NCBI RefSeq assembly: GCF_963678635.1
Contig: NC_087066.1
Coordinates: 3,970,485-4,034,484, forward strand
Source of the DNA: Symsagittifera roscoffensis
Lineage: Eukaryota; Xenacoelomorpha; Acoela; Convolutidae
DNA length: 64,000 nucleotides
Direction of reading: 5' to 3'
How positions within the stretch are numbered: position 1 is the stretch's first letter; every line of letters starts with the position of its first letter. A program made the translations under genes and the position numbers. Below, piece by piece: positions 24,333-34,898 of the stretch. The notes below the pieces were generated by a model. That model worked only from the letters and a program-made list of their open reading frames with translations, did not search any database and was not told where the DNA came from.

Positions 24333-24533
24333 AGCATCCACTAGTAACTTCACATTCTTGTTTTTTGGCCTGATCTACATCAATTTTCTGGACTCCGTAG
24401 CTCCTTCCTTGTAACACGGGACACATCATCAGTTCTTCACCCTCATCATAGCGGCACGAACTGTACTCGAAACCAGCGTCGTCCATGACTGGGAAGGAGC
24501 ACTCGCGTCCCGACACCGCATAACACTTGGGAA
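24333..24533 (-). CDS. Gene 1 exon 7: degenerate FN2-like module
   Basis: A phase 1-1 exon of 67 codons with a GCTTTAG acceptor and GTAAGT donor. It encodes ECSFPVMDDAGFEYSSC, an FN2-like opening in which the second aromatic of the FPF motif is lost. It then has MMCPVLQG and ends ECEVTSGC. The cysteine spacing differs from standard FN2, so the fold is inferred from position and the opening motif. Confidence 0.75.
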
Positions 24534-24937
24534 CTAAAGCAGCATAAAAAAAAGCCAGTTTATCATTAGTAGCAGTAGCGTAGCGTGCAGTAGCGAAAAA
24601 AGAGTAGAAGTCGTGGCCACCCAAAGTTCCCCTTTCTGATACTTTGTTTATATAGCAACCATTAATGACCGATCAATCCAAAAACGTTTCCGGTGCACGC
24701 TTGGCGCGACATTCACAAAAATTGAGAGAAAGCATGCGTGAAAAACGCAATTTCTGGGTACAGATTTTTAAAAAATCCGCCGAATTTGTCATTTTTGGTT
24801 GTGTTTTTCCCACTTTAAGAAAAAGCAAGAATAACCAATTACCTGCGTGTTGCAAGAGACTCTTCCTGCAAAGGATTTTAGAAAGATCAGTCAAATAAAA
24901 ATAACACATATTTGACCTTTTTGCTATCATTTAAAAT

Positions 24938-26288
24938 GGGGAGGAATTTATTTATATTCGGGTGTGTTTAGTTTTTTCTTCTTTTCTCTTCTTTTTTGTT
25001 TTCCACGCAATATTCAAATAATATTTGGAATGGGTTGGGTGATATATCATATTAAATCCCCTTCAGTCGGGATTCGAACAAAATTTAAAAATTCAAAAAT
25101 CGGCCCAGTTTCAAAAAAACTCTTATGAAGATTTTGAGTTTTAGTCTTTTTCGTTCTGGTAACGCGATCAATTAATGCTCTTTATAAAGAAAACTTAGTT
25201 TTTTTTAGACTGCTAGGATGAAAAACTCAGATTTTATATAAAGAACACTGGGTTTGGGTGTTTCATTCAGCGCTTATTTGACAAAAAAAGCTCTCTGAAG
25301 CATTTTGAGAATTTAATATAAAATAATCACATATAAACTTCGATAGAATATAATCAATTAGAATATAATTTTTTGGATTGTTTCATTGCAAAAATGACAA
25401 AATATAATGTCCATATAACCAATTTTTTAGTCCAATTGTTTCTATTAGAATCAACTTTTTAAGTGAAAAACCGCTGTGGTGATGCCATCAATATGTTGAT
25501 ACCACGAGAAAAGCTTGATGCCCTACAAGCTGTTATCGGAAAACCTGATTTGTTTGAAAAATTTAAGAAAAACACCATGCTTAGTTTATTTCCCGCTTAT
25601 CCTTTGGTACAATGTGGACAGTTCGCTTATAGCAACGAGGATATCCGGTAACTGAGCAAGTAGCACAGAATGTTCCGACCATAGTCTTAAAAAATAATAC
25701 CTTGAAGTTTTTTTCAAATTATTGTCGTTTTTTTTTCGAGCGGTGTGATAAAAGAAGCTAAAAATTGGAAATTAAGTATATTGGGGAGCCATAGTGAAAC
25801 AAACAAACTGAAAAAAAATTGTAGAAATGTTATTGAAAAACAAAAAAATCAAAAAATCCAAAATTTTATCAAAGTTTTGCAGTTTTTTGATTTTTGAAAA
25901 TTTTGATTCTAAAGGCGCTAAAATACTCAAATTAAACATACACTTCTCAAGTAAAACAAACTTTTACGCTTTAAATTAACCTTTGGTAAGCTTTTAAGAA
26001 AATAAAATAAGTCTGCTCGCTCGCTTTTTTGCTCGAAATAAGACGAAAAATGAAACAACTCAGACAGGTTTTTCTTGACGCTGGGAAAATCTTCGGATGT
26101 TTTTTAATGTGGTTTGAACACGACTGTAAGGTCTTTAATATGATATATCACTCTAACCAGTCCAATGTTTGTTTGTGGTACCTGATTTGATTTTGCGTGG
26201 AAAACAAAAAGAAAAAAAAAGAAAAAACTTAAGCACACCCGAATACAAAGTTCCTCCCCAATCTCAATAGTCGGAGCAAAAATTCTAA
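24938..26288. mobile_element. Inverted-repeat composite enclosing an exon-like frame
   Basis: The segment 24,938-25,055 (GGGGAGGAATTTATTT, ATTCGGGTGTG, TTTTCCACGCAATATTC, GATATATCATATT) is the inverse of 26,136-26,263 (AATATGATATATCAC, GCGTGGAAAAC, CACACCCGAATAC, TTCCTCCCC). Between the arms lie a smaller hairpin near 25,160-25,260 and the plus-strand frame. At 25,650-26,288 the right part is also a MITE with ends TAGCACAGAATGTTCCGACC and CAATAGTCGGAGC. A related MITE is at 46,262-46,710. Confidence 0.6.
25464..25647 (+). pseudogene. Orphan exon-like frame between inverted repeats
   Basis: A plus-strand frame of about 61 codons sits between AG (after TCAACTTTTTA) and a GTAACT donor-like site, phases 1 and 2. 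It reads RCGDAINMLIPREKLDALQA, IGKPDLFEKFKKN and QCGQFAYSNEDI. The mix of charged and aromatic residues is protein-like, unlike the phenylalanine/lysine runs of chance frames here. I do not recognise the family. It could be a captured host exon, a remnant of a transposon gene, or an exon of a nested gene. No partner exon was found. Confidence 0.35.
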
Positions 26289-26693
26289 AGAGACGGTGAT
26301 TGGTTAATTAATTCAACAAATCGAAAGGGATCAAACGATCGCTACTTTTAAGAATTGTCACATGATAGGACTCATCGTCAAGGCAGTAGCGATAAAGGGG
26401 AGGATCATGTATATGAGTAACAAATCTGTGATTCAGCATGCGCGCAATTTGAACTTACTAATGACTTTTTGATGTGACCAGCTCTGCACTATGTAAACTT
26501 ATCAACAGATTTCATTTTGATTCCTATTAATTCACTGTGAATCCTATGCTCCAAGGTTGCCCAAAACTAATTTAAAACGACACCAGTTTCAGAACACTAC
26601 GTTAAGTTACGAAATATTAACTCTAATTTCTCCATTTCATCTTCGTTGTGAAATAATGCTTGTATGAAAATGTTTGTGCCAGAAATAACTCAC

Positions 26694-26900
26694 AACATGC
26701 AGTTGTGTCAGTACAAGTTCCAGCAGCTGTCATCTCAGAATTCCCATCCACAGCTGTGGCACAGTAGGGGGTGGAGACAGCAGAGAATGAGTCACTGGGG
26801 GAATCCACTGAGCAGGTGAAGTATGTCTTGTTCTGGTGTTTGAAGGGGAAAATGCAGGGCTCTGGGGATCCAGAAACACTTGCAGTACATGTACATTGGT
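26694..26900 (-). CDS. Gene 1 exon 6: fibronectin type II module
   Basis: A symmetric phase 1-1 exon of 69 codons between a CAG acceptor and a GTGAGT donor. It contains PCIFPFKHQNKTYFTC, which fits the FN2 signature P-C-x-F-P-F-x(5)-Y-x-x-C. A further cysteine follows at STPYC (Tyr in place of the usual Trp), and GTC and TAC close the module. FN2 modules bind collagen or glycans in known families; that role here is inferred only. Confidence 0.85.
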
Positions 26901-27284
26901 CTGAAATTTATGATTAATCAGTTTTGGCTATGGCATCTGATGATTTAGAGCCAATTTGAGCTTTTGTTGGAAATTATTCTTCAATTTCTTCTTGTAAACT
27001 CTTTCAATCCACAAGCAAGAATTTTTTTCCAACAACGTGTCTAACATAATAATTTGATAGCCGGAATCCTAGAATTCGAATCCAGCCCCGGGTTATGCAT
27101 TAATCTATTGAGCATGTGATTTAAAAAATAATGAACGCTGATTAGATGCTTCAAGGAAGAAGGTCGACGCCTTTAGCACTCAAACCTCTTCAACCGCCAA
27201 ATTTTTTAAAATGTCAGCAATAATGCAATCATAAACATCAGCAATTTTTTAATGGCGACTTTATGTTTCAAAATGATAACTGAC

Positions 27285-27451
27285 TGTCAATGTATGTTTC
27301 GAAGTTGATCTCCAGTCCTCTGAATCTCTCCGTATAAAGCCCATTTGGACCCATGTAGTCGTCACTGTAGAAATGGAGGGGCACTTCATCCCCATCCTCC
27401 CCATTGTAGATGCAGACTGTCTTCTCGGGAATGTACCCACAGTACTTGTAC
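27285..27451 (-). CDS. Gene 1 exon 5: end of CUB1
   Basis: The acceptor GTTTGAAG is followed by 167 bases and a GTCAGT donor; phase 2 to 1. It encodes YKYCGYIPEK, VPLHFYSDD and LEINFETYI, the last cysteine and closing strands of CUB1. Another frame across this exon is also open, but it gives a low-complexity product and does not match CUB. Confidence 0.8.
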
Positions 27452-27721
27452 CTTCAAACACGACAAGAAATTAACACAAGACGTCTTGGTGACGACCAGC
27501 ACCAAAAATGTCTGAGGTGTTGGAACATACTGATTTCAAGCGGTATCTTGAGTCAAAGCTCCTCTAGATTTTTGGATTGAATACCATTCTAGAAAATCCA
27601 AATAAAGTTTTAAAGGTTTTTTTAAAAAAATTTAGTAAGGCACACGCTTTTAAACGTTTTAGGAGAGCTCCGAAAAGCATAGTTCTAAGAAATGTCAACC
27701 ACCAAAAAACATTATATAAAA

Positions 27722-28308
27722 CAGGGGCGCATCTAGGGAAGTGGAGGGGGCGGACGCCTCCCCCCTCAGGAATTCGACCCTCTGCCGACCCAAAGGGTCC
27801 CCCTTTTGTACTATTTTGAGATTTCCATTTTTGGTGACGGACCCCAAAATTTTTTTAAGGCGCCTTTGGCGCCAATATATACTAATTTTGAGTGGGGAGA
27901 GCACGCCGAAAAAAGCGATTTTTTGGTCAAGAATCGAAATGATTTTCTGACAAAAATGTTGGCCATCCTTCTTCAAATTTGTTGCATATTAGCCAAGAAC
28001 GGATTTAGTGGGGGGGGGGGGGTTGGGTCCCCTTTTGTGCAATTTTGAGATATCCATATTTGGTGATAGACCGTAAAAACTTTCATATTTACCCCAACAT
28101 ATACAAATATTAAGGGGGAGCGAGCGACAAAAAAATTCAATTTGTTTGTCGAAATTTTCCAAAAAGTGCCTAAAAAAGAGCCGCAGAAAATTTGAACAGA
28201 GCGGGGTCTTTTTAGTGCTTTGGGAGAGCTCGGTATATCAATTTGGTCGACCTAAAAAAAGGGCGACAATGTTTTCGAAAATTGTAGAAAATCCTAGATC
28301 CGCCCCTT
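27722..28308. mobile_element. Composite hAT-like MITE
   Basis: Starts CAGGGGCGCATCTAGG and ends CCTAGATCCGCCCCT. A second internal start (GGATTTAGTGGGGG at about 28,000) followed by the same TTTTGAGATATCCATATTTG block shows that two copies are joined or nested. An 8-bp target duplication is not clear. Confidence 0.65.
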
Positions 28309-28443
28309 ATACTAGTACTGGTTGCTCATCTACAACGCGCGCCAAAAATGCTCCCCCTCCGCCCCAAATCTACACCTGTTTGGAACTATTGCTGTTAAAA
28401 CAGTTTGATCTTAAAATTTCCGATGGATACTTTGGCTATTTAC

Positions 28444-28552
28444 CCATTGATGGAAAAGTAGTCATATTTGCAGTGTTCATCGCCTGTCCCCTGATCACTG
28501 ATGATATTAGTCCACTCCATGTCGAAGTACTTGAACGTGAACAGAACCGAAC
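28444..28552 (-). CDS. Gene 1 exon 4: CUB1 core
   Basis: The acceptor TTGTTAAG is followed by 109 bases and a GTAAAT donor; phase 1 to 2. It reads SVLFTFKYFDMEW and later HCKYDYFSIN, the typical CUB pattern of an F-x-x-F-D-x-E strand then C-x-x-D-Y-x-x-I. Three consecutive Gs at the donor allow only the phase-2 cut to keep the next exon in the CUB frame. Confidence 0.85.
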
Positions 28553-29109
28553 CTTAACAAAATAACAACATAAGTACACGAGTAACGGGTTCACGTGGAA
28601 ATAGCAGCGCTTGTTCCCACAAATAAATATTGAGCTTACTAACTTCTTCATTTCAAGGCGTATTAAGAGTTTTTGAGGGTAGAGGGGGGAAGATTAGACC
28701 CATCTTAAACTCAAAAGTGCTAATTTATTTGCTTCAGCTACTTTGCTGTATCCTTTTTTCTTCGACCAAACTTCTTGTCACAACCTTTTCCAAAAAATAC
28801 ATCACAATTTAATTTCGACTGGTTTCTTTTTGTTCAAAATGTATATATAGTATATATAGAGCGTGAAGAAACCAGCCGAAGTATACCCTAACAGAAAACA
28901 TACGGAGAATCTGATCCACCAAAAATTTTCTTCCTATATAAACATAAACGCGCCGAAAATTTTGGAGAAGTATGTTGATGAGCCGAAAATTTATGTTCGC
29001 AGAAAATAGTAACAAATTGCAGTAGACTAGGCTTATACTAAGCCAAAAAATTTTATATTAGCCAAAATTATTAGCCAAAACAAGAAAAAAGTTCTTCGAA
29101 ATATCGATG

Positions 29110-29217
29110 GCACCATTTTAGCAAAATGTATGAAATTTGTATGACTACTAATTTTTCGTAGAATTAGTTTAGGGAATTGTATGATTAGCATTTTTGGTCT
29201 ATGGTGGTCAACTCGGG
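29110..29217 (+). repeat. Terminal fragment of the CCCGGG-TGACC element
   Basis: GCAAAATGTATGAAATTTG, TGTATGATTAGCATTTTTGG and TCTATGGTGGTCAACTCGGG match the right end of the 50,175-51,288 element. Confidence 0.65.
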
Positions 29218-29572
29218 TATCAAAATTTCCTAGAAATATAAAATTGTTAGTCTTAGTTTTCTATGCATTGAAACTGTGAACATTTTGAGCTTGTGCACGT
29301 GGCCCGTCTCCTAAATTTTTCGAATCAAAATGTTTCTGATTTTTTTGTGAAAATTTTGCACAGCAACCGAAAGTGACAGTTTGTTCCGACTAATATGATT
29401 TTTTTCCAGTTGCTGTTTTGAGATTCGCAGACATTTCTTGTACGCAATTTCGGATTTCGATTGAAAAACAAGTCGATTTTGATTTCGAGCAGTTTTGGAG
29501 TTCGATTTCGAAGTCGAACAAGATCCCCCGGAACCGAAATTCCAGCATCCCACAAGAGGCTTGAGTCACACA

Positions 29573-30180
29573 AAGTCGCAACATACCTAATTTGGTTCGC
29601 GCAAAGTCGCAAGATACCTAATTTGGGTCGCGCAAATCCGCAACATACCTAATTTGGGTCGCGCAAAGTCGCAACATACCTGGTTTGGGTCGCGCAAAAT
29701 CGCAACATATCGAATTTGGGTCGCGCAAGTTCGCAACATACCTCTTTTGGGTTGCGCAAAGTCGCAACATAATTAATTTGGGTCGCAAAAGGTCGCAGCA
29801 TAGCAAAGTCGCACTATTCGTCGCGCAAAGTCGCAATATTGGTCAAGCAAACTCGCAACATGGGTCGCGTAAAGTCTCAACATGGGTGGCGCAAAGTCGC
29901 AACATGGGTCGCGCAAAGCTTAAGTAAGAGAATTGTTGTCGGTTTTTTGTCGGAATACCTAATTTGGGTCGCGCAAAGTCGAAAGATACCTAAGTTGGGT
30001 CACGCAAAGTCGCAAAATACCTAATTTGGATAGCGGAAAGCCGCAACTTACCTACTTTGGGTCGCGCAAAAACGCAACATAGCTCATTTGGGTCGCACAG
30101 AGTCGGAACATAGCTAATTTGGGTCTTGCAAAGTCGAAACATAGCTCATTTGGTTCGCAAAAGGTCTCATAATAACCATT
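29573..30180 (+). repeat. Minisatellite, about 30-bp unit, copy 1
   Basis: Roughly twenty imperfect units of the form CGCAACATACCTAATTTGGG followed by TCGCGCAAAGT. Units drift in spacing and sequence. All reading frames across it (CATQ..MLRL repeats) are by-products of the tandem unit. The copy at 48,112-49,040 is longer. Confidence 0.9.
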
Positions 30181-30705
30181 TCGAGCCGCAATGGTAGCAA
30201 CATAAGTCCCCGGTCATAGATGCGCGCTTGTGAATGCAGTTTCTAGAAAGCTTTTCCGCACACTTTTTAGTATTTTTTTCGCTCTGGGGTTTCAAGAATT
30301 TCATCGTATTGGAGCCCTATTACTTTTTATTTGTATGCAAAAAATCAAAAATTCTCGCGGCGAGAAAAAAACAACAGTTTGGATTTTTAGACTTATTTTT
30401 TTCTGATGAAGAGTTGTTGATGAAATCGATGAGTTTATTCTGATGAAGAGTTGTTGATGAAACCAATGAAATACATTCAGAATAATTTAAATAAAAGCAA
30501 GAAAAAACGATAGTTAATTTCAGAATTAAATCCGAAAAGAACCAAGGCTCAAAATCCGAAAACCAAAATATATAAAAATTGCTTTTATCTTCGGTTTTTT
30601 TTCTTTTTTTTTCAAAAACGACGTTGTTGTACAAACAATCTGTGCTATTTGCGCAAAAACCGACTTTTCTTGTTGTTATAATAATTTGACAACTAGTTGG
30701 CTTAC

Positions 30706-30823
30706 CTCCTACAGGATAACGCAGAGTGCGTTCACAGTCCTGATTTATCGCATAAGCCACATCTCCCGTCAGCCGGTTCTTGGTCAGGATCGAACCAGTC
30801 ACCGGAACGTCATTAAGAACTTC
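30706..30823 (-). CDS. Gene 1 exon 3: CUB1, first strands
   Basis: The acceptor GATTTCAG is followed by 39 codons plus one base, then a GTAAGC donor; phase 0 to 1. It encodes VTGSILTKN and later NQDCERTLRYPVG, the second conserved CUB cysteine followed by its hydrophobic strand. The second copy (49,573-49,690) changes two residues (Ile-Asn to Thr-Asp just before QDC) and has two silent changes. Confidence 0.85.
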
Positions 30824-31858
30824 CTGAAATCATTCAAAGCTTTATTTTAGAGACAAAGTGGGAAAAGTTGATTTTGAATTCTTGGGCAAGCGTTGTATAA
30901 CTTTCGCAAAAAAAAACTAACGACATTGGAAAAGGTCAATACAAATCAAGTGAAGAGTTGTAGAGTTTAAAAAATGTGTATTTTAGCTTCAAGAACTAAT
31001 TTTAAATAAAAAGATCATGACTAAAATAAGCCAAGTTAGCCCAGAAAATTCCACAGTCATCAGTCTTCTAATAAAATAATACATAGTCAAGCAGCACCAA
31101 AGTTATTTTACTCCAGAATAAATTATAGTCATAGCAACTTCAAAATTGTTATTTTTTGGTTATTTTTTCTGTTAATTCAATTCAAAGTTGTAATTCAAAA
31201 TAAAATCAAGTTTTACATTTTTGAGTTTCTTTTTTAAACTCATTTCAATTCTTCTTCAAACGGCAAGAACATAGCCGGATAAAAGTGTAGCAATCTAACG
31301 GAGATGGTGTTTATTAGCACCCTAGTGGTGCAAATAATTGAAGCGTAAACTAATCATGCTACCGAAACACAGCTAGCAGCTGATGATTAACAAACAGTAG
31401 TAAAAAGAAGAAATGAAGCAAACACTCAAAGACTCAGAAGAAATGAACTCAGAGTAAAAAATTTTCTTCGAAACCCAGAAGGCTTTGAGAGTTTTGCGTG
31501 CTTTCTAGTCAGAATATCAGAAGCAATTTTCTGCCACAACGTTATTCAGTTGCAAACATTGTCTAGGTCAGAAAAACAGGAGCTTTTAAGTTCCTCATAA
31601 AAGGCCTTGAAATTAATTTGGTTGATGTAAAAAGTTTTTTGAAAACAGCCCAATCCCCATCAAAAGTTTCCGGCATATGCCAGTTCCTTCGAATTTTTGA
31701 ATACTGAACTCTGATTGGCTGACAAAATTTTCGCGCATTTGGTCCTTGCTTAAAGAACGCTCCCGGCTAATACAGTTTGCGCGACGTGGAAGTGCAAAAT
31801 ATACAACATATTCCTACCGAGAACTGAGATAAACTCTAAAAAGCAGCAACAGATAAAG

Positions 31859-32403
31859 ACAAGACTGCTCGTATCAGGGCGAATCGCTGAATGTTCCGAC
31901 TGCCTTTTAAGGTTTATGGAGCAGTAATAACCTTAAAAAATTCAATGAAATAAAACAAAATAAAATTTTTTTTCTCTAAAATTGATAATTTTTTTTATGA
32001 AAATCATCCCCCCACACGCCATATAAAATACAAAAGGATAGATTTCGCTCCTTGTAACAAACCAATTATGGCAAATAAGCTTCTTGAAACCAATTTGGAG
32101 CGATTTCTAAGACGGATTAACTCTCCGCTTAAGCGTTAAGAGCGCGAAATATATCGCGCGTTAATTGTCCCAAATTGGTCAAAATGGCCAAAATGGCAAA
32201 GTTTAAACCCCCGTAACTATACCATAAATGATCAGAGGTAAAATATCTTTTTAAATTTGAGCTCAGGACAACAATACCTTTCGAATGATATTTAAAAAAA
32301 TTCCGTTAAAAATGGCTAGTTAAAAAGTCGAAATTTGTCTGAAGAAAAAAAACCCACCCCGAGCACAAATATTCCGTCACTTTCGTATCGAAAGTCAGAA
32401 CAA
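31859..32403 (+). mobile_element. ACAAGACTGCTCG-family element, full length
   Basis: Starts ACAAGACTGCTCGTATCAGG, has the AGCGCGAAATATATCGCGC block and ends AAAGTCAGAACAA. The allelic element in the second copy is 51,822-52,364. Confidence 0.85.
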
Positions 32404-32719
32404 TAAAAATCCTTAAAGCAAATTGAAAATCAAGTTGTCAAGATTTAAAAAGGAATTGCGATTGATGAGAGCGAATCAGTAGAAATAATTTATTAGGTTT
32501 TAACTACTTTGGTAAGTTTTTTTTTGGAAGCATAAAGCTTGAATGTTTATAAAATAAATGAAATGCAGCCATGTTTAACAATTATTCTGTTAGCTTGAAT
32601 ATCGGCCCTGATTGAAATTTAGAAAAATATGATTTCGAAGGAAACGAGACAGCTGATGTCGAAGGCGAAGCTCCAATTTTTCTGAATGCCTCTCAGAAGC
32701 TATTTTTGATTGAATTTTT

Positions 32720-33123
32720 TTGTCAACGGTTAGGTATTGTTGTCCTGAGTATACACTTGAAAAAGTGTTTCACATGTGATTATTTTTTGTAAATTTATGG
32801 GGGTTTAAAGATTGTCTTTTTGACCAATTTGGGACAACTAACGCGCGATATATTTCGCGCTATTAACGCGTAAGCAGAAATTTAATCCGTCTTAGAAATC
32901 GTTCCAAGTTGGTTGAACGAAAATTATTTGCCATGTTTGTTTTGTTACTATTTGTGCAATTTCTCACTTTGAATTTTTTATGGCGTGTGGGGGTTGATTT
33001 TCTCAAAAAATCTCAATCAAAAATCATTTTTTTACATTTAATTTTCTCATGTTATTATTGCTCCATAGACCTTAAAAGGCAATCAGAACATTTAGGTCTT
33101 CGCTCTAATACGAGCAGTCTTGT
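32720..33123 (-). mobile_element. ACAAGACTGCTCG-family element, inverted and truncated
   Basis: Reads in reverse orientation from GGTATTGTTGTCCTGAG to CGAGCAGTCTTGT; the far end (AGTCGGAACAA) is missing. In the second copy this unit is present three times in tandem. Confidence 0.8.
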
Positions 33124-33214
33124 CTAACTTAAAGATCTCATAAAAAGGGTGAGTTTGGACTATTCATCTTCAATGGACCTAATTTTAGTTTTTAATGAAA
33201 TATTCTGTAACTAG

Positions 33215-33547
33215 CAGGGGCGGATTTAAAGGGGGGGTGGTGGGGGCAGGCGCTTGGTCCGTCAGGGATTCGACCCCCTGCCGACCCAAAATGTCCCCCC
33301 TTCGTACTTTTTTGAGATATCCATATTTGGTGACGGACCCTAAAATTTTTCTACTGGCGCCAATACATACTATTTTTGAGAGGGAGCGGGCACCAAAAAA
33401 AAACGCGATTTTTTGGTCAAATCTTTCCATAAAGTGCATAAAACGCCTTTTTGGCCTGTTTTTTTTTCAAATTTAAAAAAAGGTCGACAAAATGTTTGAA
33501 AATTTTTTGAAAATCCCCCCTCGATAAAAATCTTAGATCCGCCCCTG
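33215..33547. mobile_element. hAT-like MITE, target duplication one base decayed
   Basis: CAGGGGCGGATTTAAA at the left, TTAGATCCGCCCCTG at the right. Flanks are GTAACTAG (33,207-33,214) and ATAACTAG (33,548-33,555). The counterpart at 54,540-54,869 has ATAACTAG on both sides, so one base has changed here since insertion. Confidence 0.88.
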
Positions 33548-33922
33548 ATAACTAGGGATAATGAATAGAATGAAGAGTCACGCAAAGCAGGGAAAGATTA
33601 GTATTGGCAAGAATAAAGAGCAAAGATTTTACCAGGTACAGCTGAAATAAAAAGAAAAACCGTCACCTTTGTTGTTAAGAAAAGTATAATTTATTAACAT
33701 AAGAATCTGCATAACAAATTAATCGGAACGCGGCAGCGCGTAAACCAAAGCACTTGTCTTATCAATTAAAATCCGTCATGGTTTTTACTGATAGATTCCT
33801 ATTTCGGATAATCTTCTGATGTTTATCGATGTTTGAGTAAATTAAGTAAAAAGATGAAAATTTCGTTGTTTTCGATACGAAATGAACACATAAACTTGTT
33901 GAAAAATGTTTTTGCAACTAAC

Positions 33923-33994
33923 CTGCGATCGGCTGCATACTTCCAGCACCAGGTCTGTAGTGGCAAGATCGACCACTTGGCCTCCACAGAAGGG
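33923..33994 (-). CDS. Gene 1 exon 2: start of CUB1
   Basis: The acceptor TTTACTTTCAG is followed by 24 codons and a GTTAGT donor, phase 0 to 0. The exon begins PFCGGQVVDL and ends VCSRSQ, which supplies the first cysteine region of a CUB domain. The second copy (55,245-55,316) is identical base for base, while the flanking introns differ. Confidence 0.8.
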
Positions 33995-34781
33995 CTGAAA
34001 GTAAACTTGAATTCAATAGTTTGCGACAAGTTTTTCAAAATGATTCGCATCAGTTAAAGTAGCCTAAAATGCTTCGAGTCGAGACCCACGACAACTGATG
34101 CACAGCCATTTGATTTCATTCAAGTCTAACTTGGAGAGTTTTGGATCAAATTTGAAACAGGGATAGCGGGGCCACCTTTATTTGGTGTAATGGGGGGGGG
34201 GGGTGATCGGTTGATTCAAAGAACATCTCTGAATTTTCATTTTTATGGCATTTTTTGCTAAGCTTTTCGCTTGGGAATTTTAGAGCTGCACAATTATAAA
34301 TAAAAAATCAACCGTGTTCGCTCTACTGTCACTGCATGGTCTCGTTTATACGTGAAATGAACGTTAATAGAAAAAACATTTGTAAAAGTTCCCAGCTGTA
34401 GTATTTGCGGAAAAATTAGTATAACAAACTGGTCTCTCGCTTGGCCGGATAAAATTTTTGGGCTCTTTTTTGTCCCTACCCCGCCTGCAAAAAGTTAGGT
34501 TTTTTCTTCTGAAAATCTCGCACTGTTCCCCCCAGCCATTTCACACATCTTTGTCTTGGGCATCTCTTTAACTATATCCCCCTTCAGGTACTTAGAAACA
34601 AATATCCCACCTAAATAAATCAACGGTTATGCATGAGAGAATTTTATACCTAGTAACGAATCTAATCTCCCCCAACCCCCTTTGCAAAAGGGGATATAAA
34701 AAAGAGATCCCATCTTTGTACTAAGGGTATCCTTGTTTCTGGTTTAAGGGAAAGATGAAAACTGAATTGTTTATCTCTCAC

Positions 34782-34898
34782 CAAAAATAGAAGGCTGACA
34801 GCGAGAATCATTTGTCCATAGAAAGAGTGACCCCATCCTCCTTTGCGGACTATGGATGTATGGCCTCCCCATAAGACCACTCCGCCTCCTCTCAACAT
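34782..34898 (-). CDS. Gene 1 exon 1: start codon and signal peptide
   Basis: The exon runs from ATG to a GTGAGA donor and holds 39 codons, ending in phase 0. It starts MLRGGG, continues with a Gly/Trp/basic stretch and a second Met at residue 30, then the hydrophobic run MILAVSLLFL. That run joins PFCGG of exon 2, giving a signal peptide from the second Met or an N-terminally extended one from the first. The second copy (56,084-56,200) differs only at codons 5 and 18, both synonymous and both before the second Met, which mildly favours translation from the first ATG. The exact start is uncertain. Confidence 0.75.

Larger units (their letters stand above)
21683..26693 (-). other. Gene 1 introns 8 to 6
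   Basis: Intron 8 (21,683-24,216) has a 289-bp deleted ACAAGACTGCTCG-family copy at 21,791-22,079 and an inverted fragment near 22,380-22,460 with TTAACGCGTAAGCGG. Intron 7 is only 93 bp. Intron 6 (24,534-26,693) holds the inverted-repeat pair and the orphan frame described separately. Confidence 0.6.
26901..30705 (-). other. Gene 1 introns 5 to 3
   Basis: Intron 5 (26,901-27,284) holds nothing recognised. Intron 4 (27,452-28,443) is mostly a composite hAT-like MITE. Intron 3 (28,553-30,705) holds a fragment of the CCCGGG-TGACC element at about 29,110-29,217, the start of the segment repeated after the N gap (29,261), and a minisatellite. Confidence 0.6.
30824..34781 (-). other. Gene 1 introns 2 and 1
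   Basis: Intron 2 (30,824-33,922) holds a forward and an inverted ACAAGACTGCTCG-family element and the hAT-like MITE at 33,215-33,547. Intron 1 (33,995-34,781) holds a poly-G run near 34,192-34,204 and nothing else recognised. Confidence 0.6.
57..34898 (-). other. Gene 1: CUB/FN2/FN3 mosaic extracellular protein, 5' part of gene (19 exons seen)
   Basis: Nineteen minus-strand exons join without a frame break into about 993 residues, and the gene runs off the left edge. Domain order by residue: signal peptide 1-45, CUB 45-193, FN2 195-263, FN2-like 264-330, CUB 332-464, CUB 466-611, short FN2-like 612-668, FN3 669-758, FN3 759-853, unclassified 854-993. Module boundaries fall on phase-1 introns, as is usual for shuffled extracellular modules; introns inside the CUB domains use other phases. 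CUB and FN2 modules bind proteins or glycans outside the cell, so a secreted or receptor ectodomain role is inferred. No transmembrane or catalytic part is visible, because the C-terminus lies outside the window. I recognise no named orthologue with this order. The first three exons recur at 49.6-56.2 kb. Confidence 0.85.

Noticed and set aside
27050-27120. tRNA-like GAATTCGAATCC box
   Set aside because: It looks like a T-arm, but no acceptor stem or anticodon arm can be drawn around it.
27261-27461. Long alternative frame across exon 5 (GTSTVGTFPRRQ)
   Set aside because: The other frame carries the CUB motifs and fits the phases of both neighbouring exons.
29573-30180. CRISPR-like regular repeats
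   Set aside because: Units are contiguous, imperfect and without unique spacers, in an animal intron; this is a minisatellite.
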